Shown here one piece after another: positions 1-9,470 of a stretch of 64,000 bases of DNA. The notes below the pieces were generated by a model. That model was not told where the DNA came from and made no database searches. It was given only the letters and a program-made list of their open reading frames with translations. A program made the translations under genes and the position numbers. The stretch is from Oreocharis arfaki (taxonomy: Eukaryota; Chordata; Aves; Passeriformes; Paramythiidae). The stretch lies in assembly GCA_013398015.1 (NCBI GenBank), contig VZRR01012887.1:124001-188000 (forward strand), written 5' to 3'. Numbering within the stretch: position 1 is the first letter of the stretch; each line of letters begins with the position of its first letter.

Positions 1-53
1 TGAATCAAAAAACATAAGGATCATGTAACAGACGTAACAGAAATCAGAGAAAG

Positions 54-165
54 GTTTGTGTTGGAAGGGACCTTAAAGTACATTTCATTCAAACCCCTCT
101 GCCATGGGCAGGGATGTCACCCATTGGATCACGTTGCTCAGAGCCGCCTCCAACCTGGGCCTTAA
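54..165 (-). repeat. CR1 LINE 3' fragment
   Basis: Read on the plus strand this shows the antisense CR1 tail pattern: a TTGGAAGGGACC block followed by CAAACCCCTCTGCCATGGGC and a CCAACCTGGGCCTT block. The element is therefore a minus-strand CR1, truncated to about 110 bases of its 3' end. Confidence 0.8.
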
Positions 166-483
166 ATAATTCCACTTATTTTGCACTTCAAGTCATTTTA
201 CAATCCCTTCCTGAGAAACACCCTTACATATCGCCTTAACTATATGACTGTAAAGAAGGTTGAAGTTAGATACTCTGGGTGCAATAAAGTGATTTAAACA
301 CGCAAATAATATCAAATATTTGTTGACTAAAAGCCCCCTTTGAAAATATTTTAGTATTTCAAACTTTTTAAATAGAAAGATGAATATCGGCCTTAAAAGT
401 AAAGCCTGTACAATCACTCATATATACAGTTCATTTAAAGATGATTTTATTACTTCTTCATCCTCCTTAAAATACATCTGCCT

Positions 484-715
484 AATCACAGAATCAATTA
501 GGTTGGGAAAGACCTCTGAGATCACCGAGTCCAAGCTATGACCGACCACCACCATAACAACCACGCCATGGCACTGAGCGCCACGTCCAGTCTTTCCTTA
601 AATACCTCCAGAGACGGCGACTCCACCGCCTCCCTGGGCAGCCCGTTCCAATGTCTGATCACCTCTTCCATGAAGAAATTCCTGCTGATATCCCACCTAA
701 ACCCACCCCGGTGCA
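484..715 (-). repeat. CR1 LINE 3' end, antisense
   Basis: Starts with ATCACAGAATCA, the reverse of the usual CR1 3' end, and runs through the blocks for TCCCTGGAGG, the CCCAGGGAGG turn and the TTCTTCATGGAAGAGG segment on the minus strand. It stops where the GC-rich C2CD5 island begins. A 170-codon minus-strand frame through here is CR1 joined to unrelated island sequence and is not a gene. Confidence 0.9.
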
Positions 716-838
716 GCTCAGGGCGCTGTCCCCTCTCCTGGCCGCTGGTTCTCGGGAGCACGGAGGCGCAGGACGGGCCCGGCAGGTGCCTCCGCCGCGC
801 GGGCCCGGCGCGCCCACCCCGCTCCCCCCGCCACCAAC

Positions 839-928
839 CTCCACGAAGGCGTCGGTCAGGTCGCTGGCGCGGTCCATCACCGGCAAATGGCGCCCAGCCA
901 CGATCTTGACCTTCAGCTTCCCCGGCAT
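839..928 (-). CDS. C2CD5: C2CD5 first coding exon
   Basis: The minus strand from the ATG at 926-928 reads 30 codons beginning MPGKLKVKIVAGRHLPV and ending TDAFVE. I recognise this as the N-terminus of C2CD5 (C2 domain-containing protein 5, also CDP138), the first beta strands of its C2 domain. The family protein binds calcium and phospholipid, is an Akt2 substrate, and helps GLUT4 vesicles fuse with the plasma membrane. After GAG the minus strand reads GTTGGTGGCG, where either GT could be the donor, so the exon end is uncertain by about four bases. Beyond it the frame turns into glycine-rich noise, as expected of intron. The exon lies in a CpG island. Only 30 of roughly a thousand codons are in the window. 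Placement beside ETNK1, in divergent orientation, agrees with the mammalian gene order. Confidence 0.9.
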
Positions 929-1085
929 CTTCTTCCTCCCCTCCCCTCCTCCGCCCGCGGGCTGCAGCGACAGCGCGACCGCGCCTGTGCCATGGGCCGG
1001 CGGCCGTGCGGCTGCGCATGCGCGGGGCTGCCACGACCGCCCCGCCCCCGGCCGGCGAGGAGCGGGAACGGAGTTGCCGGCTCAG
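929..1085 (-). promoter_or_regulatory. C2CD5: C2CD5 5' UTR and core promoter
   Basis: A short CpG-dense stretch between the start codon and the next CR1. It contains the palindrome TGCGCATGCGC at 1013-1023, which matches the NRF1 consensus, and GC boxes around 1040-1050 (CCCCGCCCCC). No TATA box is visible, as is normal for a CpG-island promoter. The transcription start cannot be placed from sequence alone. Confidence 0.7.
1013..1023. promoter_or_regulatory. NRF1-type palindromic site
   Basis: TGCGCATGCGC is a full palindromic match to the NRF1 motif (YGCGCAYGCGC). It lies 85 bases upstream of the C2CD5 start codon, where NRF1 sites often sit in CpG-island promoters. Confidence 0.65.
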
Positions 1086-1089
1086 GGAA

Positions 1090-1733
1090 TTGTTAGCGCT
1101 GGAAGGGACGTCTGGAGATCAGCCAGTCCGACTCCCTTGCCAAAGCAGGGTGACCCAGAGCAGGTGACATAGAAACGTGTTTAAGTGGGTTTGGAATGTC
1201 TCCAGAGAGGGAGACTCCACGCCCTCCCTGGGCAGCTGTTCCAGGGCTCTGCCACCTTCAGTGTAAAGTATTTCCTCATGTTGAGATTAAACTTCTTGTG
1301 TCTTACTTTACGGCCACTGCTCCTTGCTCTGTCGCTGGACACTACTGGAAATAGTCTGGCACCGTTCTCTTGGCACCCGTTTGAGATATTTATATGCATT
1401 CGTGAGATCCCCTTTCAGTCTTCTCCAGAATAAACAGGCCCAGCTCTCACAGTCCCTTCTCATTAGAGATGCTCCATACCTCTCATCATCTTTCTTACCC
1501 TCCGCAGCACCCTCTCCAGTAGCTCCGTGTTTTTCTTGCCCTGAGGAGCCTGGAACTGGACACAGCACCTCAGACGTGGCCTTGCTGGGGCCAAGTACAG
1601 GGGGAAGATCACTTCTCTTGACCTGCTGGCCACACTTCCCGATGCGCCCCAGGATACCACTGGTCTTCCTGGCTGCAAGGACACACTGCCGTCTCATGGT
1701 CAACTTGTCACCCACCAGGACTCCGAGGTCCTN
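1090..1733 (-). repeat. CR1 LINE 3' region, antisense
   Basis: On the plus strand it begins with GCTGGAAGGGACGTCTGGAGATCA and continues through the antisense CR1 3' UTR and the C-terminal end of its ORF2 (for example AATAAACAGGCCCAGCTCTC and GACCTGCTGGCCACACTTCC). It ends near the single N at 1733. Its 3' end lies about 67 bases from the NRF1-type site, so it abuts the C2CD5 promoter. Confidence 0.9.
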
Positions 1734-1895
1734 CTGGTGCACCCTCGGGATGCTCTGCCTTCCCAAGGAAGGAGTTGCTGCGATGAATACCAGTTAAAAG
1801 GGAGCATGGAGCACACGTCCATCGCCAGACACTCGGTGGGAGTGTTCTGTAAAGCGTTTAAATCCGCAACCAACACCCCCACCCCCCCCCCCCCC
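1734..1895. other. Unassigned sequence ending in a C tract
   Basis: About 160 bases with no clear assignment, possibly more CR1. It ends in a run of C (from about 1877) that directly meets the assembly gap. Confidence 0.5.
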
Positions 1896-2822
1896 NNNNN
1901 NNNNNNNNNNNNNNNNNNNNNNNNNNNNNNNNNNNNNNNNNNNNNNNNNNNNNNNNNNNNNNNNNNNNNNNNNNNNNNNNNNNNNNNNNNNNNNNNNNNN
2001 NNNNNNNNNNNNNNNNNNNNNNNNNNNNNNNNNNNNNNNNNNNNNNNNNNNNNNNNNNNNNNNNNNNNNNNNNNNNNNNNNNNNNNNNNNNNNNNNNNNN
2101 NNNNNNNNNNNNNNNNNNNNNNNNNNNNNNNNNNNNNNNNNNNNNNNNNNNNNNNNNNNNNNNNNNNNNNNNNNNNNNNNNNNNNNNNNNNNNNNNNNNN
2201 NNNNNNNNNNNNNNNNNNNNNNNNNNNNNNNNNNNNNNNNNNNNNNNNNNNNNNNNNNNNNNNNNNNNNNNNNNNNNNNNNNNNNNNNNNNNNNNNNNNN
2301 NNNNNNNNNNNNNNNNNNNNNNNNNNNNNNNNNNNNNNNNNNNNNNNNNNNNNNNNNNNNNNNNNNNNNNNNNNNNNNNNNNNNNNNNNNNNNNNNNNNN
2401 NNNNNNNNNNNNNNNNNNNNNNNNNNNNNNNNNNNNNNNNNNNNNNNNNNNNNNNNNNNNNNNNNNNNNNNNNNNNNNNNNNNNNNNNNNNNNNNNNNNN
2501 NNNNNNNNNNNNNNNNNNNNNNNNNNNNNNNNNNNNNNNNNNNNNNNNNNNNNNNNNNNNNNNNNNNNNNNNNNNNNNNNNNNNNNNNNNNNNNNNNNNN
2601 NNNNNNNNNNNNNNNNNNNNNNNNNNNNNNNNNNNNNNNNNNNNNNNNNNNNNNNNNNNNNNNNNNNNNNNNNNNNNNNNNNNNNNNNNNNNNNNNNNNN
2701 NNNNNNNNNNNNNNNNNNNNNNNNNNNNNNNNNNNNNNNNNNNNNNNNNNNNNNNNNNNNNNNNNNNNNNNNNNNNNNNNNNNNNNNNNNNNNNNNNNNN
2801 NNNNNNNNNNNNNNNNNNNNNN
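1896..2822. other. Assembly gap (N run)
   Basis: All N. The left flank is a C homopolymer. The right flank begins with GGGGG and has another long C tract at about 2858-2877. Such G/C homopolymers are a common cause of sequencing drop-out. Any reading frame drawn across it is an artefact. Confidence 0.99.
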
Positions 2823-3564
2823 GGGGGTTTGGTTAAGGATATAAATGCGCCATCCTCCCCCCCCCCCCCCCCCCCCCGTGGGTTTGGCTTTGTTTTCTTA
2901 ATCGAAAGACAAATATTTACAGTATTTGAAGGATTATGGTTAGATTAAACGGAATTTAGTTATCAGAAATAGGATTTGATGTGGTTCTTGCAGCCAGGTT
3001 GTAACTTTCGTATGCCTGAAAACAGCTCTTTGTTTGGGCAATAGCACTGTGGGAGCTTGGCAAAAAGCAAAGGAGCAGGGCCAGGAGTTGGATCAGGTGT
3101 AGTCAGGTGGGATTATGGAACCGGGTTGTGTGAGATCCTGTAGGATATGGGTTGTGCTGCTAGTGTGGTCAGGAGCAGGAACATAAAAGAACCCTTGTGT
3201 TTTGGTTGAGCACTCTCCAGGTGTTGAGCCAAATAGTAGATCTGCTGGGATTATTTTCCCTTCTTTCTAATCTTACAAAAAGGCTAAACAATGTTATGGG
3301 CTAGAATGTGATGCTCCAAACAAACCATGTGACTGAAATGCAGCAATGTGTGGTGTAGGGAACTAAGGTATAGAAGATCTTTGGCTCAGGCTGGCTGCAG
3401 TTAGTCCCACCAACACAGCACGTTGTCTCTTGGGCTTGTTTGGAAGTTACCCTTGGAACAATCCATACTGTTGCTAGTATTCATCATATCTAAGTAAATT
3501 ATAAATGGACTAGATGCTTGTTTTTAACTCATCCATCCTTGTTTAAATGGAATACTGTAATGAG
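2823..3564. other. Intergenic, nothing recognised
   Basis: After the C tract the sequence is of ordinary composition. I see no exon, LTR ends or CR1 signature. Confidence 0.6.
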
Positions 3565-4224
3565 ACTGGCCCAGCAGGAAAGGACCTGGAGATGCTGGCT
3601 GACAGCCAGCTGAACATGAGCCAGCTGGGCCCACACAGGCAAGAGGGCAGTGGCATCCTGACCTGGATCAGGAATAGTGTGGCCAGCTGGACCTATACCT
3701 GGCACTGGTGAGGCCTCACCATAAACCTGGCATTCACTTTTGGGCTCCTCAGGACAAGAAGGACATTGAGGGGCTGGAGTATTTCCAGAGAAGGAAACAG
3801 CTTGGGAAGGGTCTGGAGCACAAGTCTGATGAGGAGCAGCTGAGGGAGCTGTGGGTGTTTAACCTGGAGAAAAGGAGGCTCAGGGGGGACCTTCTCACTC
3901 TCCACAACTCGCTGACATGAGGGTGCAGCCAGGTGGGGGTCAGGCTCTGCTCCGAGGAAATGAGGGACAGGACAAGAGGAAACGGCTGCAAGCTATGCCC
4001 AGGGAGGTTCAGGTTGGGCATCAAGAATTTCTTCATGGAAAGGGTTGTCAAGCATTGGAATAGGCTGTCCAGGGAGGTGATGGAATCCCCATCCCTGGAG
4101 GTGTTCAAGAAACACCTGGATGTGGCACTCAGTACTCTGGTCTAGTTGACGTGGTGGTGATGGGTCAAAGATTTGACTTGATCTTGGAGGTCTTTTCCAA
4201 CCTAAATGATTCCATGATTCTGAG
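3565..4224 (+). repeat. CR1 LINE 3' region
   Basis: A plus-strand CR1: GGCCCAGCAGGAAAGGACCT near the start, the GGACAAGAAGGACATTGAGG and GAGGCTCAGGGGGGACCTT blocks, then the AATTTCTTCATGGAAAGGG segment, the TCCCTGGAGGTGTTCAAG block and a tail ending GATTCCATGATTCTGAG. The internal frames (3708-3920 and 3933-4145) are decayed CR1, not genes. Confidence 0.9.
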
Positions 4225-4241
4225 ACTACTCCCAAGGCAAG

Positions 4242-5326
4242 TGTCTTGGTTTGAAAGACAGGTGTCTGCTAAGGAAAGCAGAAGCCTCCCTTGGAATGGA
4301 AAATATGACCCCCTTCCCTCTGAATTTTTGTAAGTTTGAAATTAAGGGCCTTTCGGGCAAAGATATGGGAAAAGGAATAACAGTTCTTTACTAGTATGTG
4401 TATGTATAACAAGGCAAACAAACAACAACAACGGTAGCAACAACAAAGAAGAATAAAAAACCCGATAAAGTCTCTTTCTGCTCTTTAAGCACTTCCCCCT
4501 TTGGTGCAGTTCCGGTCACAGCCGGCAGGGGCGCTGGGCAGGGCGGGTGCAATGGTTCCCTTGCGGCTGCAGGGGGCGCTGTGGCGCGACCTCAGTCGCA
4601 TCTCCCTCACGTGGTAATGGCGGACGGGTTGAATGGCGAGAATGGGCTGCAGCAGGAACTGCGGAGTGGCGGCCGGAACGGCAGGACGGGCTCACCCGGG
4701 GTAGCGAGCAAGAGGTAGCAGAAACTCGGTAGCGTGGCAGGAGCCGCGGGGTGTTTCAGCAGGCAGGGGGTGCGTGGCTACAGTGTAGCAAAAAACCTGG
4801 AGCAGTGGAAAAGAAACGGCGGGGGCTGGGCAGCAGCAGCTCGGCTCCCGAACACGGCCGGGAGAGGTTCCTTTGGAGGGGAAAAGGGCTCGGGGTCCCG
4901 GAGTTTCCCCTGAGGCACCCGAGCAGATGGTGAAAGGGGCCTTTTTTAGTGAGGTAGGCTGTTAATAAGGTTCCAGTGCAACGGCTGCTTCCACAAGAAG
5001 AGCTTCACTCATGGTAGGAGGCAGCAGGAGACAGAACCCAGCAGTGGTGGTGTAATCTTCCTACAGCGACCGCAGCTGGTTTCCCTTCCGAAGCCGAGAG
5101 AGCAAGAGAGCGGGGAGCTGCGCCCAGCCTCCTTTTCCCCAGCCCAAATCTCGAGGTATCTGCTCCTCCAAGAGAAACCCCCCAGCTAAGAGACTAGCCG
5201 GCTGCACCCTTCCCGTGGCAACTTCTTTCATCTCTCTTAAGTATCGGTCGTTATGGCTTCTCAGTGACAGATGGGACGAAATTCCATGAGAGAAAGAAAC
5301 AAAAGGAAAAATCCTAAACCCCAACA
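4242..5326 (-). mobile_element. Long solo LTR, antisense
   Basis: Begins TGTCTTGGTTTGAAAGAC and ends AACCCCAACA, so it has the TG...CA ends of an LTR (1085 bases). Its first part matches the LTR at 11887 closely. The middle, about 4510-4920, is CpG-rich and GC-rich. I orient it on the minus strand because related LTRs here are so oriented. The flanking five bases are GCAAG on the left and GCAGA on the right, an imperfect target duplication. It begins 17 bases after a CR1 tail. No internal retroviral sequence follows, so it is a solo LTR. Confidence 0.75.
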
Positions 5327-6689
5327 GCAGAATAGGTGTGCAGAGCAAAGACCCAGAAAGGAAAGCAGAAGCAGAAAACATGCTAGTAATGTTAAGGGTT
5401 TAGTTTAGACCAGAAATGAGCTTTTGGAATGGAATCTCCTGATCTGTCCTGCTTAAGTGTTGTTTTGGCTCACATAATCAGGAAGTTATACAGCATATAA
5501 ACTGAAAAGTGTAAGGTAACAGTACATCAAATACACTATAGGTGTTTTAGGGCATTTGAGCCGTGGCAGCAAATTAAGCCAGGATTAAATGACCCACCAG
5601 AACTGTGTGTGGTGTGGATGGTGGGTCCTCAGCACTGCTTCACCCTAAAAGTGGGGCCATTGATCCACTACACTGCTTGTGAATACAACCATTCTTAACT
5701 TCCCTGTTACAGTAAAAAACTATCAGCAGGTGGGACCGTAGAAAACCCCAAACATTCCCTGTTGTACATGTTAGATACAGCATTGTTTGACACTTTAATT
5801 TCTGGTGCACTGCTTTAGAGCCCAAGACTGAGGGAATGTAAAGTAAATTCTGGACTTCAAACAAGTAAAAACAACATAAAAGTAAACTTTGTCATGTGTT
5901 CTTTATTTCTGACAGAACTTCTGTTTATTTGCTGCTTTTGCTAGCTGTCTTTACGAATGTTGCCTAGTGAGCATCTCCCTCTGAGATTATGAAATACAAG
6001 GGTTAATGCAATGCATATTTCTTTCTCTGAAGATTTCTGAGGATCCAGCTTTTTCAATGGAAGATTCTAGTAGTCAAAGGACTAGAAATCAGAAAACACC
6101 TATTTTGGAGAGCCAGTTCCAATCTGGTTCTTAGATACTTGGAAAGATGAATTAGGTATGATTTAATGCATTAAGAAACCTGCTTGGTGTATTAGACCTG
6201 CCTTGGGGCTGAGGATTCTCTGTACTGGCAGAACGAGACCTGTCTTTCCATAAATTAGCATGTTACTTCACACATTTCCTGCCAATGGCATTCCAGTTCT
6301 CTAGGGCCAGCAGGGACTTGTGAGAGGTAGGAGGGACTCAGCTGAAAGTATACTCAGACCCCTAGAATTTATAAACTACTTGAGGCTTCCAAAATAGCAT
6401 CACATTTGCATCAGTTTTAGGCAAATAAAATGGATATACTGGAAACTAAAGCTTTAGTATGTACATGCTCAGTAATATGCATGCCAGAACTCCACAGAAA
6501 ATACCGAAAGGCATATTGTCATCATAAGGAAAGAAAAAGATGTGGTATCTGACTTTGCATTTCACTTTGTTTCTTGCTGAGTTTTTTCCCTTCTGCTTAG
6601 TAGTGATGTTTTAGTAAGTCATGAGAAAGGAGTGATCAATATTTAACTCATGTAAGCACAGTTAACTATTAAGAGACAGCAGATGTTAA
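5327..6689. other. Intergenic, nothing recognised
   Basis: AT-rich sequence of ordinary composition. No exon, repeat end or RNA gene is recognisable on either strand. Confidence 0.6.
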
Positions 6690-7150
6690 TCACAAGCCTA
6701 AGAACCAGGATTCACCTTAATCTCGTGAAGATAAGAGAAACAGGATTTTGTTGAAACCAGCAGAAAAACTGCCGAATCATCCGCTGAAGGACTGTGCATG
6801 CTCCAGAAAGAAAGATGAAAAGTGCATTGTGACGAAGACTACTAATCTTCATCAGAAAGACCCCCAAGGAAGAAGAGGAGCCTTCCTCAGTGCAACCACC
6901 AAGGTACACAACGCAGGCATGGCACATATGCTAATGATATTAATGACTTCCGAGAAGTAATTTGTATAACGACTCCTATCCCAAGGAATGGAATGAATAT
7001 TCATGAATTTTACCCATAATACTGGACTGTATGGAGTGCTGCGTGTGTTTGGAGGAATGATCTCCCACACCTGGTGTGCCAAATAAAGCAAATACCCGCT
7101 TCTCTGACTCTGTCTCTGAAGTGTCCCTTGGCCTGGTTTGGGGCAATTCA
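6690..7150 (+). mobile_element. LTR-like remnant
   Basis: The stretch ends with AATAAAGCAAATACCCGC near 7083, then a CT-rich segment and CCTTGGCCTGGTTTGGGGC. This looks like the polyadenylation signal and R-U5 part of an avian retroviral LTR on the plus strand. I cannot fix the ends or find a target duplication. The frame at 6748-6960 is not convincing as protein. Confidence 0.45.
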
Positions 7151-7481
7151 GTCATGACAATAGAAGTCCTGTTTCAGCAAGGTAACCACTGCGATATGCT
7201 TAAAGAACAGCATTATCTTTCTTGAGCAGGTATTGTTATGTATTAAATGGCACTGTACCTCAACCAAAAAAACCAAGAATATTGTTAATTACAATATTAA
7301 AGGCATCTCGTGTGAAACAGTGAGTGTCAGAAAAATACGAGAGTTTTTTGTGGGAGAGTTTGCCATTTAAATGTAATGATCCATGTGCCCCTTCTTTTTC
7401 AGTTTTAAGTAAGATAGACAGAGAGTTTGTGATACACATGCATGTTGAACCTTAGCTTGGAAATTGATACTTCAAAGATAA
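7151..7481. other. Intergenic, nothing recognised
   Basis: No exon or repeat signature seen between the two LTR-type elements. Confidence 0.55.
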
Positions 7482-7486
7482 GGTTT

Positions 7487-8097
7487 TGTCCCGGTTTGAG
7501 ACAAATTAAGGGAAACACTCTGGAAGGAACGTTTCCTACAAAGAAGGCAGGTTTCAGCCGCCCTTCCCCCACCAGGTTTGGGAAGAAATTCCTCAGAGGA
7601 AAAGTGAAAGAAACCTATTTATTTAACAAGTAAAGTGCATGCAGGCATGGAAAAAAGAATAATGCTACATAATAAAACCTCTTGCTGTGGAAAGAACCCG
7701 GGTAGATTTCAGAGTCCTTTGTGGGTGTGGCTTTCTCCTCTCCAGAGCTGGGGTTTGGTGTGAGCCCCTCCAGGCCACAGTGTAGGGCCTCCCGGTGAAG
7801 TTCTGGTGTTGCTGAACAGTCCAAAAGAGAAGAAGAAACCAAAGTCCTAGGGCTCCGTGCTTTAGCTAATGAACAAAAAGCTAGCTTAAAAAAGCAGGAG
7901 AATGCCACTCTCTTCCCTGCTGCAGAGAGCCAAGAGCTGAGAAGTGAGCAAACCCGTTATCTGTGTTTTGAACACAGCACCGAAGGAATACCACCGCCTC
8001 TCCTCCCTCTCATGGAGCGAGCTTTAAAGGCACAGAACTCATATCTGGCACAGGGCAGATAATAGGGAATACAGTATCATAAAGTCACCCCAGGACA
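7487..8097 (-). mobile_element. Solo LTR with perfect target duplication
   Basis: Begins TGTCCCGGTTTGAGAC and ends CACCCCAGGACA, a 611-base LTR with TG...CA ends. It is flanked on both sides by GGTTT (7482-7486 and 8098-8102), a perfect 5-bp target duplication, as in ERVL-type insertions. The minus strand carries AATAAATAGG near 7615-7624 and a TTTAAAG box near 8030, so transcription would have run leftward. No internal viral sequence remains; the provirus was lost by LTR-LTR recombination. Confidence 0.9.
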
Positions 8098-8102
8098 GGT
8101 TT

Positions 8103-8419
8103 TCCTTGTAACTTCAGTCTGCTGACCCATCACATCAAGGTAGGTTTCAATTATATTCGTTTACCAGCCTTCAAGATAGAGATTAGAAGGTGGTGGTCTA
8201 GGTTTTCCTTAGGTTACAGCAGGATCTGGGATGTGGTGGGCTGTCTCTTATCTACAGGTAAAAGTGCTTTTGGATTATGTTGCCTTGAGTTGATTTAAAC
8301 AGAAATGAATGAAAAGCTTTTTGGAGGGGTTTTAGTTTGTTGAAACGGAGAAAAAAAGCTTTTTGTCTCTGGTTCACAGAAGATGCTGGCTCTGTTTCTA
8401 CTGCAGTTACTGTTGTCAG
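8103..8419. other. Intergenic, nothing recognised
   Basis: No coding or repeat structure recognised, apart from a repeated AGGTTTTCCTT word (near 8097 and 8201). Confidence 0.5.
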
Positions 8420-8900
8420 GAAAATTAATCCACAAACACCAGAGGTTTATGTCCAAAATGGAGATAGAGGAGTCCTGTTACTTCATTTGAATAAAGGGAG
8501 AGGCCATGGGGCATTCGCCTGGGGTCTCTCAAATTGTTAGATGACGCAGCCTCCTTTTTATCCTAATTTCCCGGCTGCATTTCCCTCTCTCTTTCCCCAT
8601 TGGCTGAGGTATTTGAGAGGTATAGGCTCCCCGAATTGCGTAACACAGACACCCTTCCGATGTATACCCCCCTTTTTCTTTTCTTATGGGATTCATCGTT
8701 CTTGCCATTGCTTCTTTCATCTCTCAGTGTCTATCTTTATCAGCAGGCCCACAGTTTGTAAAGACAAATCCCTCTCACTCCTTTCATCAATCAGTGGAAT
8801 TCCTCCCATTGTTTCTTTCACCTCTCAGTATCTAGCTTTTACCTATCAGCAGACCCAAAGTTTGTAAAGGCAAATCTATCTCATTCCTTTCATTGTCATA
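8420..8900. repeat. Probable LTR debris with tandem duplication
   Basis: An AATAAAGGG word at 8490, a CCAAT-box sequence on the minus strand side (CCCATTGGCTGA at 8597) and pyrimidine-rich tracts suggest an old LTR. Inside it a segment of about 80 bases occurs twice with a period near 100: ATTGCTTCTTTCATCTCTCA from 8707 and ATTGTTTCTTTCACCTCTCA from 8808, each running to an ACAAATC or GCAAATC word. Confidence 0.4.
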
Positions 8901-9465
8901 AGTAGTCTTTGAAACAGGAATCTTTCTGCTATCTTCAATACAGGAAACCACAGTGTCAGATTTACGTTTCTGGAAAAACCTCTGTATTTCTCTGTAAAAC
9001 TAACAACACTTTTCAAATCAATCTGGCTTAAATCTTTTGGACACCAGTCCAAAAATACTTTTAATAATGGTCATATGGGTACTGTATCCAGAGTGATGGA
9101 TCCTTAGTAAAGGACCCTTGCATCCCGGACAAAAATCCAAACATCCTTCTGCTCTGTATGTGCTGTGGTGTGTGCCCACTGCAAGGATTTTGATAAGGGC
9201 AAAATCCCAGTCAGTACTGTTTATAATTGCCTGTATGTATCTGATTGACATTGCAACTCTAATCCCTGTCATTAGATTAAAAGATGGAGTGAAATTCTCT
9301 CTCGGTAAAATCAGTAAGGTGAAACTGTCTCCCTGAAATGAAGAGATGGGATTTATTATGAACAAGTCTTCATTACTGAGGCTTCTGATTTACGCTGGAG
9401 GAGCTCACTGTAGTTAGACTGTTTAAACACAAGATTAGAGCAGTATTAATGGCTGCTGCTATCTA
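8901..9465. other. Intergenic, nothing recognised
   Basis: Sequence up to the left target duplication of the provirus (CTGGA, 9466-9470). No gene or repeat end recognised. Confidence 0.5.
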
Positions 9466-9470
9466 CTGGA

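Larger units (their letters stand above)
1..838 (-). other. C2CD5: C2CD5 intron 1 (5' part)
   Basis: This is DNA downstream of the C2CD5 first coding exon on the minus strand, so it should be the start of intron 1. It carries two antisense CR1 copies (54-165 and 484-715). The stretch 166-483 is AT-rich and shows nothing I recognise. The part nearest the exon (716-838) is GC-rich and belongs to the CpG island. No further C2CD5 exon is visible, so the rest of the gene lies left of the window. Confidence 0.75.

Noticed and set aside
522..1034. 170-codon minus-strand frame over the C2CD5 island
   Set aside because: It joins CR1 sequence to GC-rich island sequence and lies in a different frame from the recognised C2CD5 exon.
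1737..2948. Long open frame across the first N run
   Set aside because: Nearly all of it is N; it is an artefact of the gap.
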